Assembly: GCA_018819165.1 (NCBI GenBank)
Contig: JAHJQP010000125.1
Location: 1-6,523, forward strand
Length of the DNA: 6,523 nucleotides
Source of the DNA: Pseudomonadota bacterium
GTDB taxonomy: Bacteria > Desulfobacterota > Syntrophia > Syntrophales > UBA5619
Reading direction: 5' to 3'
Position 1 is the first letter of the stretch, and each line of letters opens with the position of its first letter. Under the pieces are notes generated by a model, which searched no databases, had not been told where the DNA came from, and saw only the letters and a list, made by a program, of their open reading frames with translations. Below, in pieces: positions 1 through 5,870 of this stretch. A program made the translations under genes and the position numbers.

Positions 1-126
1 ATGATCCTGATTAAACAATACGCAAAAGACAAATGGGAACAATTCTGGAAAGAGAAACTGGGCATCAAAGGTTATTTCAACATTCAGATCCAAACCGTCG
101 AAATCAACCTTTGCCCCACCTTTTGA
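1..126 (+). CDS. Unrecognised short or 5'-truncated ORF at the window edge
   Basis: The frame is open from base 1 and stops with TGA at 124-126. It gives 41 residues if it starts at the ATG at base 1. The peptide is rich in Lys, Trp and aromatic residues: it opens MILIKQYAKDKWEQF and ends VEINLCPTF. It has no signal peptide, membrane segment or motif that I recognise. No ribosome binding site can be judged, because the sequence before base 1 is missing, and the frame may continue upstream as a longer gene of which this is only the C-terminus. Base composition is more AT-rich than in the genes from 588 onward. It could be a real gene end, a decayed fragment or a chance frame. No function is proposed. 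Confidence 0.3.
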   Translation: MILIKQYAKDKWEQFWKEKLGIKGYFNIQIQTVEINLCPTF

Positions 127-261
127 ACGTTACCAATCGATCCAACTCCTCAGAATAAACCGCGCATGAATTTTATCCAGTTTTGAGACCTTCCTGTTGG
201 GAAAAAATCGCAATTATTATCCAAATTCTACATATCACAATTATGGGAAAAAGGAGAATTA

Positions 262-414
262 TTGATTGACGATCATAATCCAGCATTTTCGTATGGCTTG
301 ACTTTTCGTGGACTTCAGGAAGACAGCCGTAGGCTATGCGAACGGAAAATAAGCCGTCAAGCATTCGCACCTTTCATTCCATATTCAATAAGCTGGCCCG
401 ATCAGCCGTCCTGA
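262..414 (+). CDS. Possible small ORF, TTG start, 50 residues, unrecognised
   Basis: A TTG codon at 262 lies 5 bases after AAGGAG (251-256), a strong Shine-Dalgarno match, and opens a 50-residue frame ending at TGA 412-414. The product begins LIDDHNPAFSYG, is rich in Arg, Ser and Gln, and shows no membrane segment or known domain. Against it: the start codon is rare, no homologue is recognised, the opposite strand also carries a 65-codon open frame over 173-370, and an inverted repeat falls inside it. These facts fit a non-coding repeat or RNA just as well. I list it mainly because of the ribosome binding site. Confidence 0.15.
   Translation: MIDDHNPAFSYGLTFRGLQEDSRRLCERKISRQAFAPFIPYSISWPDQPS
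296..362. repeat. Imperfect inverted repeat, possible structured RNA or dispersed repeat
   Basis: GCTTGAC at 296-302 is matched by its exact reverse complement GTCAAGC at 356-362. The pairing resumes further in: TTTTCGT at 303-309 can pair with ACGGAAAA at 342-349 if one G is bulged, after a 6-base asymmetric bulge on the 3' side. Inside lies a small hairpin, AGCC/GGCT around a GTA loop (325-335). The interval is about 67 bases long and has no T-run after it, so it is not a standard terminator. It could be the core of an intergenic dispersed repeat or part of a small RNA. Chance pairing is possible. Confidence 0.3.
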
Positions 415-495
415 ACATTTGGAAGCTTGGATCATCTGGCCCCGCAAGAATGCGCAGCGGCCGGGACGATCCGCTCTATTGAGCCGTTCTATCGG

Positions 496-524
496 TTGAC
501 AGCGGGCATCGTTTTATGGAAAAT
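496..524 (+). promoter_or_regulatory. Candidate sigma70-type promoter for ruvX-mltG
   Basis: A perfect -35 hexamer TTGACA lies at 496-501. After a 17-base spacer comes GAAAAT at 519-524, which matches 4 of 6 positions of TATAAT but lacks the first T. Transcription would begin near 531, giving a leader of about 57 bases before the ruvX start at 588. The -35 box and spacing are good and the -10 box is weak, so this is a candidate only. Confidence 0.4.
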
Positions 525-587
525 AGGGAAAATATATCTGCGGCGGATGCATTGGCAGGAATTTTTTTCAATAAAAAGGATACGCGA

Positions 588-1025
588 ATGCGGATACTGG
601 GATTGGATTATGGCAGCCGGAGGATCGGTGTCGCCATATGCGATGAGTTGGGGATGACGGCTCAAGGTCTAACCACCATCATTAAAAAGAACCGGGAGGC
701 GGATCTCGGGGCGGTCGCCGAGCTGGTCAGACAATATGACATCGAGCGTATTGTTATCGGTTATCCACTGCGACTTGACGGCAGCGCGGGAATCCAGTGC
801 GAAAAGATCGACCGGTTTGCCAGACGTCTGGAAATCCGCTTTTCGCTTCCCGTCATCCGCTGGGACGAAACGCTCTCCACGAAAGAGGCGGAGGAAATTC
901 TCCGGGAGGCCGGCATACGCCGGGAGAAAAAGAGAGGGTTGGTCGATCGTCTCGCGGCCGGCATAATCCTGCAGGCTTATCTCGATTCGCTGAACCGGGA
1001 GGGGAAGACCTGGCAACAACATTAA
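588..1025 (+). CDS. ruvX: RuvX/YqgF family pre-16S rRNA nuclease (Holliday junction resolvase-like)
   Basis: The protein has 145 residues, normal for this RNase H-fold family, which trims the 5' end of pre-16S rRNA and was first named as a putative Holliday junction resolvase. Family blocks appear in order: LGLDYGSRRIGVA at residues 4-16 with acidic Asp7; IVIGYPLRLDG at 55-65; WDETLST at 92-98 with Glu94; and VDRLAAGIILQAYLD at 119-133 with Asp120. Asp7, Glu94 and Asp120 are the likely metal-binding acidic residues. The ATG at 588 was chosen because the protein then begins directly at the conserved first strand, and AAAGGA (575-580) lies 7 bases before it. An in-frame ATG at 516 would add 24 unconserved residues. 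mltG follows after 7 bases, so the two are probably co-transcribed. The protein is cytoplasmic. Confidence 0.94.
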   Translation: MRILGLDYGSRRIGVAICDELGMTAQGLTTIIKKNREADLGAVAELVRQYDIERIVIGYPLRLDGSAGIQCEKIDRFARRLEIRFSLPVIRWDETLSTKEAEEILREAGIRREKKRGLVDRLAAGIILQAYLDSLNREGKTWQQH

Positions 1026-1032
1026 AATACTA

Positions 1033-2076
1033 ATGAATGCATTTAAAATGATATTGAAGTTCGTCGCGATTCATCGGAAGAAAGTAATTGTCCTGCCTCT
1101 TTTGGTCGTGTTGCTGTTCGTTCTCGATTTCTACCATTACGCCACTTCCCCCGTCAATCGCCTCCCCGGTGTCAAGACGATCGAGATTCCGAAGGGGTCC
1201 GGTTTTCTCCGGATCACAAAGATCCTGGATGAGGCCGGACTGGTCAGGAACCGCCCCTATTTCTGGGTGCTTGCCCTCGGGAAGAAAACCACACAGCACA
1301 TCCGCGCCGGGGAATATGAACTCGGCAGCAACCTGTCTCCTACGGAGATCCTCGATAAACTGGTCCGCGGGGAAATCAGGGGCTATTATGTGACGCTGCC
1401 CGAGGACATCACAGTGAGCGAAGTGGCCCAGCGCCTGGCCGCCTACAAGCTCATCAATGAGCAGGGATTCATGACCCTCGCCACCGACAGGACTTTTCTT
1501 GATTCTCTTGGCGTCGAGGGGAACAGCGTCGAGGGATACCTCTACCCGGACACTTACCTGTTAGACCGTTCCATGGCGACAGAAGAGATCATCCGTATGA
1601 TTGTCCGGCGGTTCTGGAAAAAGGTCACCCCGGATTTGAGGCAGCGGGCGGAAGAAATCGGCCTGACCCTGACCGAATGGGTAACCCTCGCCTCGCTCAT
1701 CGGCAAGGAATCGGGAAACAGTGATGAAAAAGCGCTCATCTCCGCCGTTTTTCACAACCGCCTGAAGCTGGGCATGAAGCTGCAAAGCGATCCGACCACC
1801 GTCTACCAACTTGAACCTGCGGGCGCCCCTATAAAGACAGTCCGGAAGGAAGATCTGAGATCGGCCACGCCCCACAACACTTACCGGATCAACGGCCTCC
1901 CACCCTCGCCCATCGCCAATCCCGGCATCGATTCCCTCCGGGCGGCCCTCTACCCCGCCGATGTTAAATATCTATATTTCGTGGCGAAGAACGATGGATC
2001 TCATCAATTCTCCTCCAGCTTCGAAGCCCATAACCGGGCCGTCTTAAAATATCAGATAAACAGACAAAAAAAGTAA
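1033..2076 (+). CDS. mltG: Endolytic peptidoglycan transglycosylase MltG (YceG family)
   Basis: The protein has 347 residues, the usual size for MltG, an inner-membrane enzyme that cuts nascent glycan strands and so acts as a terminator of strand growth. A short basic N-terminus (His14-Arg-Lys-Lys17) precedes one membrane segment at about 18-33, and the rest is periplasmic. A LysM-like part at about 45-120 precedes the catalytic YceG domain. Family signatures are EGYLYPDTYLL at 167-177, LASLIGKESG at 219-228 with likely catalytic Glu226, SDPTTVYQL at 252-260, and the block from HNTYRINGLPPSPIANPG (281-298) to YFVAKNDGSHQFS (315-327). The ATG at 1033 has no clear Shine-Dalgarno sequence. With the ruvX stop 7 bases upstream, translational coupling is plausible; Met6 (1048) is an alternative start. 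Many relatives have a second Glu two residues before the catalytic one, where this protein has Gly224. No terminator is visible before mraZ, so some transcripts may read through. Confidence 0.95.
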   Translation: MNAFKMILKFVAIHRKKVIVLPLLVVLLFVLDFYHYATSPVNRLPGVKTIEIPKGSGFLRITKILDEAGLVRNRPYFWVLALGKKTTQHIRAGEYELGSNLSPTEILDKLVRGEIRGYYVTLPEDITVSEVAQRLAAYKLINEQGFMTLATDRTFLDSLGVEGNSVEGYLYPDTYLLDRSMATEEIIRMIVRRFWKKVTPDLRQRAEEIGLTLTEWVTLASLIGKESGNSDEKALISAVFHNRLKLGMKLQSDPTTVYQLEPAGAPIKTVRKEDLRSATPHNTYRINGLPPSPIANPGIDSLRAALYPADVKYLYFVAKNDGSHQFSSSFEAHNRAVLKYQINRQKK

Positions 2077-2114
2077 AAATATTTCTTGACAAAGCAATAA
2101 TCCTCCTCTATCCT
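2066..2114 (+). promoter_or_regulatory. Sigma70-type promoter of the mraZ (dcw) operon with UP-like A/T tract
   Basis: TTGACA at 2086-2091 is a perfect -35 hexamer. A 17-base spacer leads to TATCCT at 2109-2114, which matches 4 of 6 positions of TATAAT including the key first TAT and last T. Directly upstream, about 2066-2085 is almost pure A/T with A-tracts and ATATTT, like an UP element that contacts the RNA polymerase alpha subunit. Transcription should start near 2121, giving a leader of about 40 bases, at the first MraZ box. This is the classic place for the promoter of a dcw cluster, just before mraZ. Confidence 0.8.
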
Positions 2115-2120
2115 TCCACA

Positions 2121-2150
2121 AAAGTGGGGCAAAGTGGATGAGAGTGGAGG
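2121..2150 (+). promoter_or_regulatory. MraZ operator: three 10-bp direct repeats
   Basis: Three contiguous 10-base units read AAAGTGGGGC (2121-2130), AAAGTGGATG (2131-2140) and AGAGTGGAGG (2141-2150). Each carries GTGG at the same place, so the cores recur exactly once per helical turn at 2124, 2134 and 2144. This matches published MraZ sites: TGGGN repeats spaced by 5 bases in Escherichia coli, and AAAGTG(T/G)N3 repeats in mollicutes. The site covers the expected transcription start and runs into the mraZ Shine-Dalgarno GGAGG (2146-2150), which lies 10 bases before the ATG. Bound MraZ would block transcription initiation at this promoter. The autorepression role is inferred from the family. 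Confidence 0.85.
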
Positions 2151-2160
2151 ATAATTCCAG

Positions 2161-2607
2161 ATGTCTGTCTTCAGAGGTCAATACTACCACACCATCGATG
2201 ACAAAGGGAGAGTCATATTCCCGGCACGCCTTCGCGATGTCTTCGCCGAAAAATATGACAACCGTCTCGTCATAACGAACTGGGACGGCTATCTCATGGT
2301 CTTCCCCTACGACGAGTGGCGCGTGATCGAGGAAAAGGTCTCCCACCAGTCTCTTCTGCGTAAGGAGGTCCGGGCCTTTCAGCGTTTTTTCATGTCGGGC
2401 GCCGTCGATTGCACCCTGGACGGCCAGGGGCGGATCCTCATCCCGCCCAATCTCAGGGAGTTCGCGAAGATGGATAAGGACATCGTCCTGGCCGGCATGA
2501 TCAAGGTCATCGAGATCTGGAGCAAGGACAGGTTCGAAGCGGAGCAGAAAAAGAGCGGAGACAACCTGGATGTCTTCAGCGACTATATGGCGGATCTGGG
2601 AATATAA
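2161..2607 (+). CDS. mraZ: Transcriptional regulator MraZ
   Basis: The protein has 148 residues, the normal length. MraZ is a DNA-binding protein of the SpoVT/AbrB fold that forms ring oligomers and controls the dcw operon, usually by repressing its own promoter. Two tandem swapped-hairpin domains are visible. The first is FRGQYYHTIDDKGRVIFPAR at residues 4-23 with the DxKGR signature (Asp13-Asp14-Lys15-Gly16-Arg17). The second is CTLDGQGRILIPPNLR at 84-99 with Asp87-Gly-Gln-Gly-Arg91. The C-terminal part has the usual strand pair ending in VIEIWSKDRFE. The ATG at 2161 follows GGAGG (2146-2150) and sets the conserved FRG near the N-terminus. It is the first gene of the cluster, with its own three-box operator just upstream, and rsmH starts 12 bases after its stop. 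Confidence 0.97.
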   Translation: MSVFRGQYYHTIDDKGRVIFPARLRDVFAEKYDNRLVITNWDGYLMVFPYDEWRVIEEKVSHQSLLRKEVRAFQRFFMSGAVDCTLDGQGRILIPPNLREFAKMDKDIVLAGMIKVIEIWSKDRFEAEQKKSGDNLDVFSDYMADLGI

Positions 2608-2619
2608 AAGGCCTGTGAA

Positions 2620-3555
2620 ATGGACGCCTTCCACAAGCCGGTCATGGTCGGAGAGGTTGTCGCATCGCTTCGCTGCCGGGCAGGAACCATCTATGTGGAC
2701 GGCACGGTGGGAGGCGGAGGACACGCCGCGGCGATCCTTGAGAATACGGCGCCCGACGGCCTTCTGATCGGCATCGATGACGACGGGGATGCCATCCGGG
2801 AAGCCGGGATACGCCTGGCCTCTTTCGGTGATAGAAAGATTTTAGTGAAGGGGAATTTTGCCGACATGGAAACCATTCTGGCCGGGATGAACATCGGGAA
2901 GGTGGACGGGATTCTCCTCGATCTGGGGGTTTCCTCCCACCAGTTGGACACGGCGGACAGGGGGTTCAGTTTTACGCTGGACGCCCCCCTGGACATGCGG
3001 ATGGACCGCAGCCGGGGAATCAGCGCCTGCGATCTCATCCATGCCCTGTCCGCGGACGAGTTAGAGAGGATCATCCGGGAGTACGGCGAGGAAAGAATGG
3101 CGGGAAGAATTGCCAGGGCGATCGCAGAGAGCCGGAATCTTTCTCCCCTCCGGACCACGGCTGATCTCGCGGGCGCGGTGGTCAGGGCGTTGCCCAGACG
3201 AAGAGGACCGGCAAGGATCCATCCGGCCACGAGAACCTTCCAGGCCCTCCGGATCGCAGTCAACGACGAGCTTGCCAATCTGTACCGGGCCACAGCTTTC
3301 GGGGTGGAGCGGCTCAAAGAGGGAGGGCGTTTTTCGGTCATCTCTTTTCACTCGCTGGAAGACCGGATTGTCAAGAACGCCTTCCGCGCCGGAGAAAAGG
3401 GCTGCCTCTGTCCACCGGATCTTCCCGTCTGTGCCTGCGGCCGAAAGCCGACCCTGAAGGTCCTCACAAGAAAGCCGGTGGTCCCCGGCGAGGAGGAGAT
3501 CCGCGAAAATCCGCGGGCCAGAAGCGCAAAGCTCAGAACGGCGGAAAGGATTTGA
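2620..3555 (+). CDS. rsmH: 16S rRNA (cytosine(1402)-N4)-methyltransferase RsmH (MraW)
   Basis: The protein has 311 residues, a full-length RsmH. The enzyme uses S-adenosylmethionine to methylate N4 of C1402 in the decoding centre of 16S rRNA. Visible blocks are HKPVMVGEVV at residues 5-14; the SAM-binding loop YVDGTVGGGGHAAAIL at 25-40; GIDDD at 51-55; GILLDLGVSSHQLD at 97-110 followed by RGFSF and DAPLDMRMD at 121-129; HPATRTFQALRIAVNDEL at 201-218; and FSVISFHSLEDRIVK at 238-252. The C-terminal tail NPRARSAKLRTAER at 297-310 is typical. A CxC...CxC group at Cys262, Cys264, Cys271 and Cys273 is present, as in many non-enterobacterial relatives. The ATG at 2620 follows AAGG (2608-2611) by 8 bases. 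The stop lies 3 bases before ftsL, and the ftsL ribosome binding site is inside this gene's end, so they form one operon. Confidence 0.97.
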   Translation: MDAFHKPVMVGEVVASLRCRAGTIYVDGTVGGGGHAAAILENTAPDGLLIGIDDDGDAIREAGIRLASFGDRKILVKGNFADMETILAGMNIGKVDGILLDLGVSSHQLDTADRGFSFTLDAPLDMRMDRSRGISACDLIHALSADELERIIREYGEERMAGRIARAIAESRNLSPLRTTADLAGAVVRALPRRRGPARIHPATRTFQALRIAVNDELANLYRATAFGVERLKEGGRFSVISFHSLEDRIVKNAFRAGEKGCLCPPDLPVCACGRKPTLKVLTRKPVVPGEEEIRENPRARSAKLRTAERI

Positions 3556-3558
3556 CCT

Positions 3559-3879
3559 ATGCAGGCCGTAGAGGTCCTTAAACAGACGGTTCGGCAGCAG
3601 GAAAGGATATCCGGCAGCGTCGGATATTCCACCTGGATCTTCATCGCCTCCGTCCTCATGGCGGTGGCGCTCATCTATGTATGGAGCCACATCCATATGA
3701 CGGAACTGGAGTATCAGGTCGCCCGGGAAATGAGCAGCCGGGAGCAGCTCACCGAAGAACAGGCAAAGCTGAAGGTCGAGCTGGCCACACTGAAATCCCC
3801 TCAGAGGATCGAGACCATCGCCCAGGAAAAGCTGCAGATGACTTATCCAGGAAGGGAACAGGTGATTTTGCTCAAATGA
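3559..3879 (+). CDS. ftsL: Cell division protein FtsL
   Basis: The protein has 106 residues, typical of this fast-evolving bitopic protein of the FtsQLB complex, which recruits and activates FtsI and FtsW at the septum. A short cytoplasmic N-terminus (1-23) leads to one membrane segment at about 24-43 (STWIFIASVLMAVALIYV). A charged heptad-like region follows at about 46-80 (Glu/Leu/Lys-rich, likely coiled coil), then the familiar FtsL tail with SPQRIETIAQEKLQM at 80-94 and PGREQVILL near the end. Sequence identity alone would be weak, but topology, size, tail motif and position between rsmH and ftsI agree. AAAGGA (3544-3549) lies 9 bases before the ATG. The gene ends in ATGA, overlapping the ftsI start by 4 bases, which points to coupled translation. 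Confidence 0.9.
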   Translation: MQAVEVLKQTVRQQERISGSVGYSTWIFIASVLMAVALIYVWSHIHMTELEYQVAREMSSREQLTEEQAKLKVELATLKSPQRIETIAQEKLQMTYPGREQVILLK

Positions 3880-5861
3880 AAGGTGACGCCCGAAAATGGC
3901 TGAAATTCAGGATCGCCACCCTGCTGGCCTTCTTCCTGGTTCTGTTCATCGCACTTGCCTCGCGGGCCTTTCAGCTTCAGATCCTCTCCAACAAGGAACT
4001 GAAGGCCCTCGCCGAAAAGCAGCATACCCAGACCCTTCTTGTGCAGCCCGACAGAGGGATCATCTTCGACCGGAACGGAGAGAAGCTGGCCGCCACCATC
4101 ATGGTCGATTCCGTCTTCGCCGACCCCACCAAGATCGAAAATCCCGCCGAAGCGGCCGGAAGACTCGCCGCCATTCTCCAGGTAGACAGGGCGGTAATCC
4201 AGAAGAAACTGTCCGGCACGAAGAATTTCTCCTGGGTCACCCGGCGGATTGCCCCTGAACGGGCCCGTCTCGTGCAGGAGCTGGGCATAGATGGAATCTT
4301 CCTCGTGAAGGAGCCGAAACGCTTCTATCCCTCCGGCGAGCTGGCCGGCCACCTGATCGGCTTCGTCGGACTGGACGCCACCGGTCTGGAGGGGCTGGAA
4401 CTCAAATATGACCGTTACCTGAAGGGCCCGCCGGAAAAACTGCTCTGGACGCGGGACGCCAAGGGGAAAAGGCTCTATCCCCGGGTGGAGATCCCCAAAG
4501 CCGCACTCCGTGAGAGCTACAACCTCGTCCTGACCATTGACAACCGCATCCAGCACCTTGCCGAATCCCATCTGAAGTCGGCAGTGAAGACCAAGGGGGC
4601 GAAGGGGGGATTCGCCATCGTCATGGATCCCCGCACGGGTGAAATCCTGGCCCTGGCCAACGAAATGGGATTCGATCCCAACCTTTTCTCGGTAGTGAAC
4701 CCCGCCACCGGAAAAAATAAAGTCATCACCGACAGCTTCGATCCCGGTTCCACTTTCAAGCCGTTTCTGGCGGCGGCAGCTCTCGAGGAGGGGGTCGTCA
4801 AAGAAACGGACATCTTCAACTGCGAAGACGGCCATTATGCAGTCGCCGACCGGGTGATCCATGAGGCGAAGCGCAAGCGGTACGGCGCCCTGAGCTTCCA
4901 CGATATCCTCAAGTACTCGAGCAATATCGGCGCGGTCAAGATCGGGGAAAGGCTCGGCAAGGAGAAATTCTATCAGTACATCCGTAAATTCGGATTCGGC
5001 GACAAGACCGGGATCGACCTCCCGGGGGAGGTGAGGGGAATCCTCAGGCCGGTGGAGAAATGGACACGGGTGGATGCGGCGACCATCGCCTTCGGGCAGG
5101 GGATTTCCGTGACCGCCATCCAACTCATCACCGCCCTGTCCACGATCGCCAACGAGGGCGTGATGATGAAACCATTCGTCGTCCGGGGGTTGATGGATCG
5201 GAAAGGAAATATCGTTCAGGCCTATCAGCCCACCGTGGTCCGCCGGGTCATCTCTTCCCAGACGGCAAAAAGGATGACCGCCATCCTGACCGACGTGGTC
5301 GACGCGGAAGACGGCACCGGCAAGCAAGCCCGCATCGCGAATGTCGCCGTCGCCGGAAAGACGGGAACCTCGCAGAAATTCGACTTCTCCCGGCGGGCTT
5401 ATTCCACCGAGAGGGTCAAAACGTCCTTCATGGGATTTTTCCCGGCGGAGAATCCGCAGATTGCGATTTTAGTCATCCTCGATGAACCGCAGCGGGACAA
5501 ATGGGGCGGTGTGGCCGCTGCCCCCGTCTTCAGGAATATCGGGGAGCAGATTCTGACCCGTTTCAAAACGAACATCCGGGTAAACTTCGCTCCGGACGAG
5601 GAGAAAACCGCTGATGACATGAAGCTGAGGCTCATTTCCGCCCCGGCGCCGCTCGCGAACCAGACTGCCCTGGAAGGGGACGAAGCAGCCGTACCGGATT
5701 TCCGCGGGATGACGATCCGTGACGTCCTGAGGAAAGCAAAGGAAAAAGGAATAGAGGTCCGTGTCATCGGAAGCGGGTGGGCGACTGCTCAGCAACCGTC
5801 CGCCGGCCTGCCCGCGCCGGAGAACCGCCTCTGCACCGTCACCTTCAGCATGGGTTCATGA
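3876..5861 (+). CDS. ftsI: Septal peptidoglycan transpeptidase FtsI (class B PBP3) with C-terminal PASTA domain
   Basis: The protein has 661 residues, longer than the roughly 590 of the enterobacterial enzyme because of a C-terminal extension. It crosslinks septal peptidoglycan together with FtsW and is a beta-lactam target. A basic N-terminus and membrane segment at about 12-28 anchor it in the inner membrane. The dimerisation (pedestal) domain has RGIIFDRNGEKLA at 60-72. The transpeptidase domain has all three active-site motifs: Ser292-Thr-Phe-Lys295 (catalytic Ser292), Ser348-Ser-Asn350 and Lys495-Thr-Gly-Thr498. After a linker rich in Ala, Pro and acidic residues (about 575-603), one PASTA domain spans about 604-659, starting VPDFRGMTIRDVLRKAK. 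The ATG at 3876 overlaps the ftsL stop as ATGA and has AGGTGA (3860-3865) 10 bases upstream. The frame is open further upstream to 3681, but that part only shadows ftsL. murE begins 9 bases after the stop. Confidence 0.96.
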   Translation: MKGDARKWLKFRIATLLAFFLVLFIALASRAFQLQILSNKELKALAEKQHTQTLLVQPDRGIIFDRNGEKLAATIMVDSVFADPTKIENPAEAAGRLAAILQVDRAVIQKKLSGTKNFSWVTRRIAPERARLVQELGIDGIFLVKEPKRFYPSGELAGHLIGFVGLDATGLEGLELKYDRYLKGPPEKLLWTRDAKGKRLYPRVEIPKAALRESYNLVLTIDNRIQHLAESHLKSAVKTKGAKGGFAIVMDPRTGEILALANEMGFDPNLFSVVNPATGKNKVITDSFDPGSTFKPFLAAAALEEGVVKETDIFNCEDGHYAVADRVIHEAKRKRYGALSFHDILKYSSNIGAVKIGERLGKEKFYQYIRKFGFGDKTGIDLPGEVRGILRPVEKWTRVDAATIAFGQGISVTAIQLITALSTIANEGVMMKPFVVRGLMDRKGNIVQAYQPTVVRRVISSQTAKRMTAILTDVVDAEDGTGKQARIANVAVAGKTGTSQKFDFSRRAYSTERVKTSFMGFFPAENPQIAILVILDEPQRDKWGGVAAAPVFRNIGEQILTRFKTNIRVNFAPDEEKTADDMKLRLISAPAPLANQTALEGDEAAVPDFRGMTIRDVLRKAKEKGIEVRVIGSGWATAQQPSAGLPAPENRLCTVTFSMGS

Positions 5862-5870
5862 GAGGTTCCG

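Larger units (their letters stand above)
127..587. other. Gene-poor, initially AT-rich intergenic stretch before ruvX
   Basis: About 460 bases lie between the first stop codon and the ruvX start. The first part (roughly 127-300) is clearly AT-richer than the rest of the window, and from about 400 on the composition approaches that of the genes. No ORF here resembles a known protein, and I see no GC stem followed by a T-run that would make a rho-independent terminator. It holds a possible small ORF with a good Shine-Dalgarno sequence (262-414), an imperfect inverted repeat (296-362) and a candidate promoter for ruvX (496-524), each listed separately. No tRNA-like cloverleaf or T-loop signature was seen. 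Confidence 0.6.

Noticed and set aside
173..370. 65-codon minus-strand ORF in the intergenic region, with an Ile-rich C-terminal half
   Set aside because: I recognise no homologue and see no good ribosome binding site. It runs across the inverted repeat and opposite the other weak small ORF. It may be a by-product of a non-coding repeat.
516..587. Upstream ATG giving RuvX 24 more residues
   Set aside because: The added residues are not family-like and precede the conserved first strand. The ATG at 588 has AAAGGA 7 bases upstream. The 516 ATG also falls inside the candidate promoter.
371..587. Possible terminator or RNA gene between the first ORF and ruvX
   Set aside because: There are short GC-rich complementary bits (around 398-410 and 455-475), but no stable stem followed by a T-run. 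The T-run at 562-568 has no preceding hairpin, and no tRNA-like features are present.
2044..3696. Several long minus-strand frames opposite mraZ and rsmH
   Set aside because: All overlap strongly identified plus-strand genes, and their translations have no recognisable domains. They are composition shadows.
3843..5327. 494-codon open frame on the minus strand opposite ftsI
   Set aside because: It lies entirely over a well-supported ftsI (with a short overlap of ftsL), its translation shows no known domain and is biased towards Gly, Asp and His, as expected from the complement of GC-rich codons. There is no independent support.
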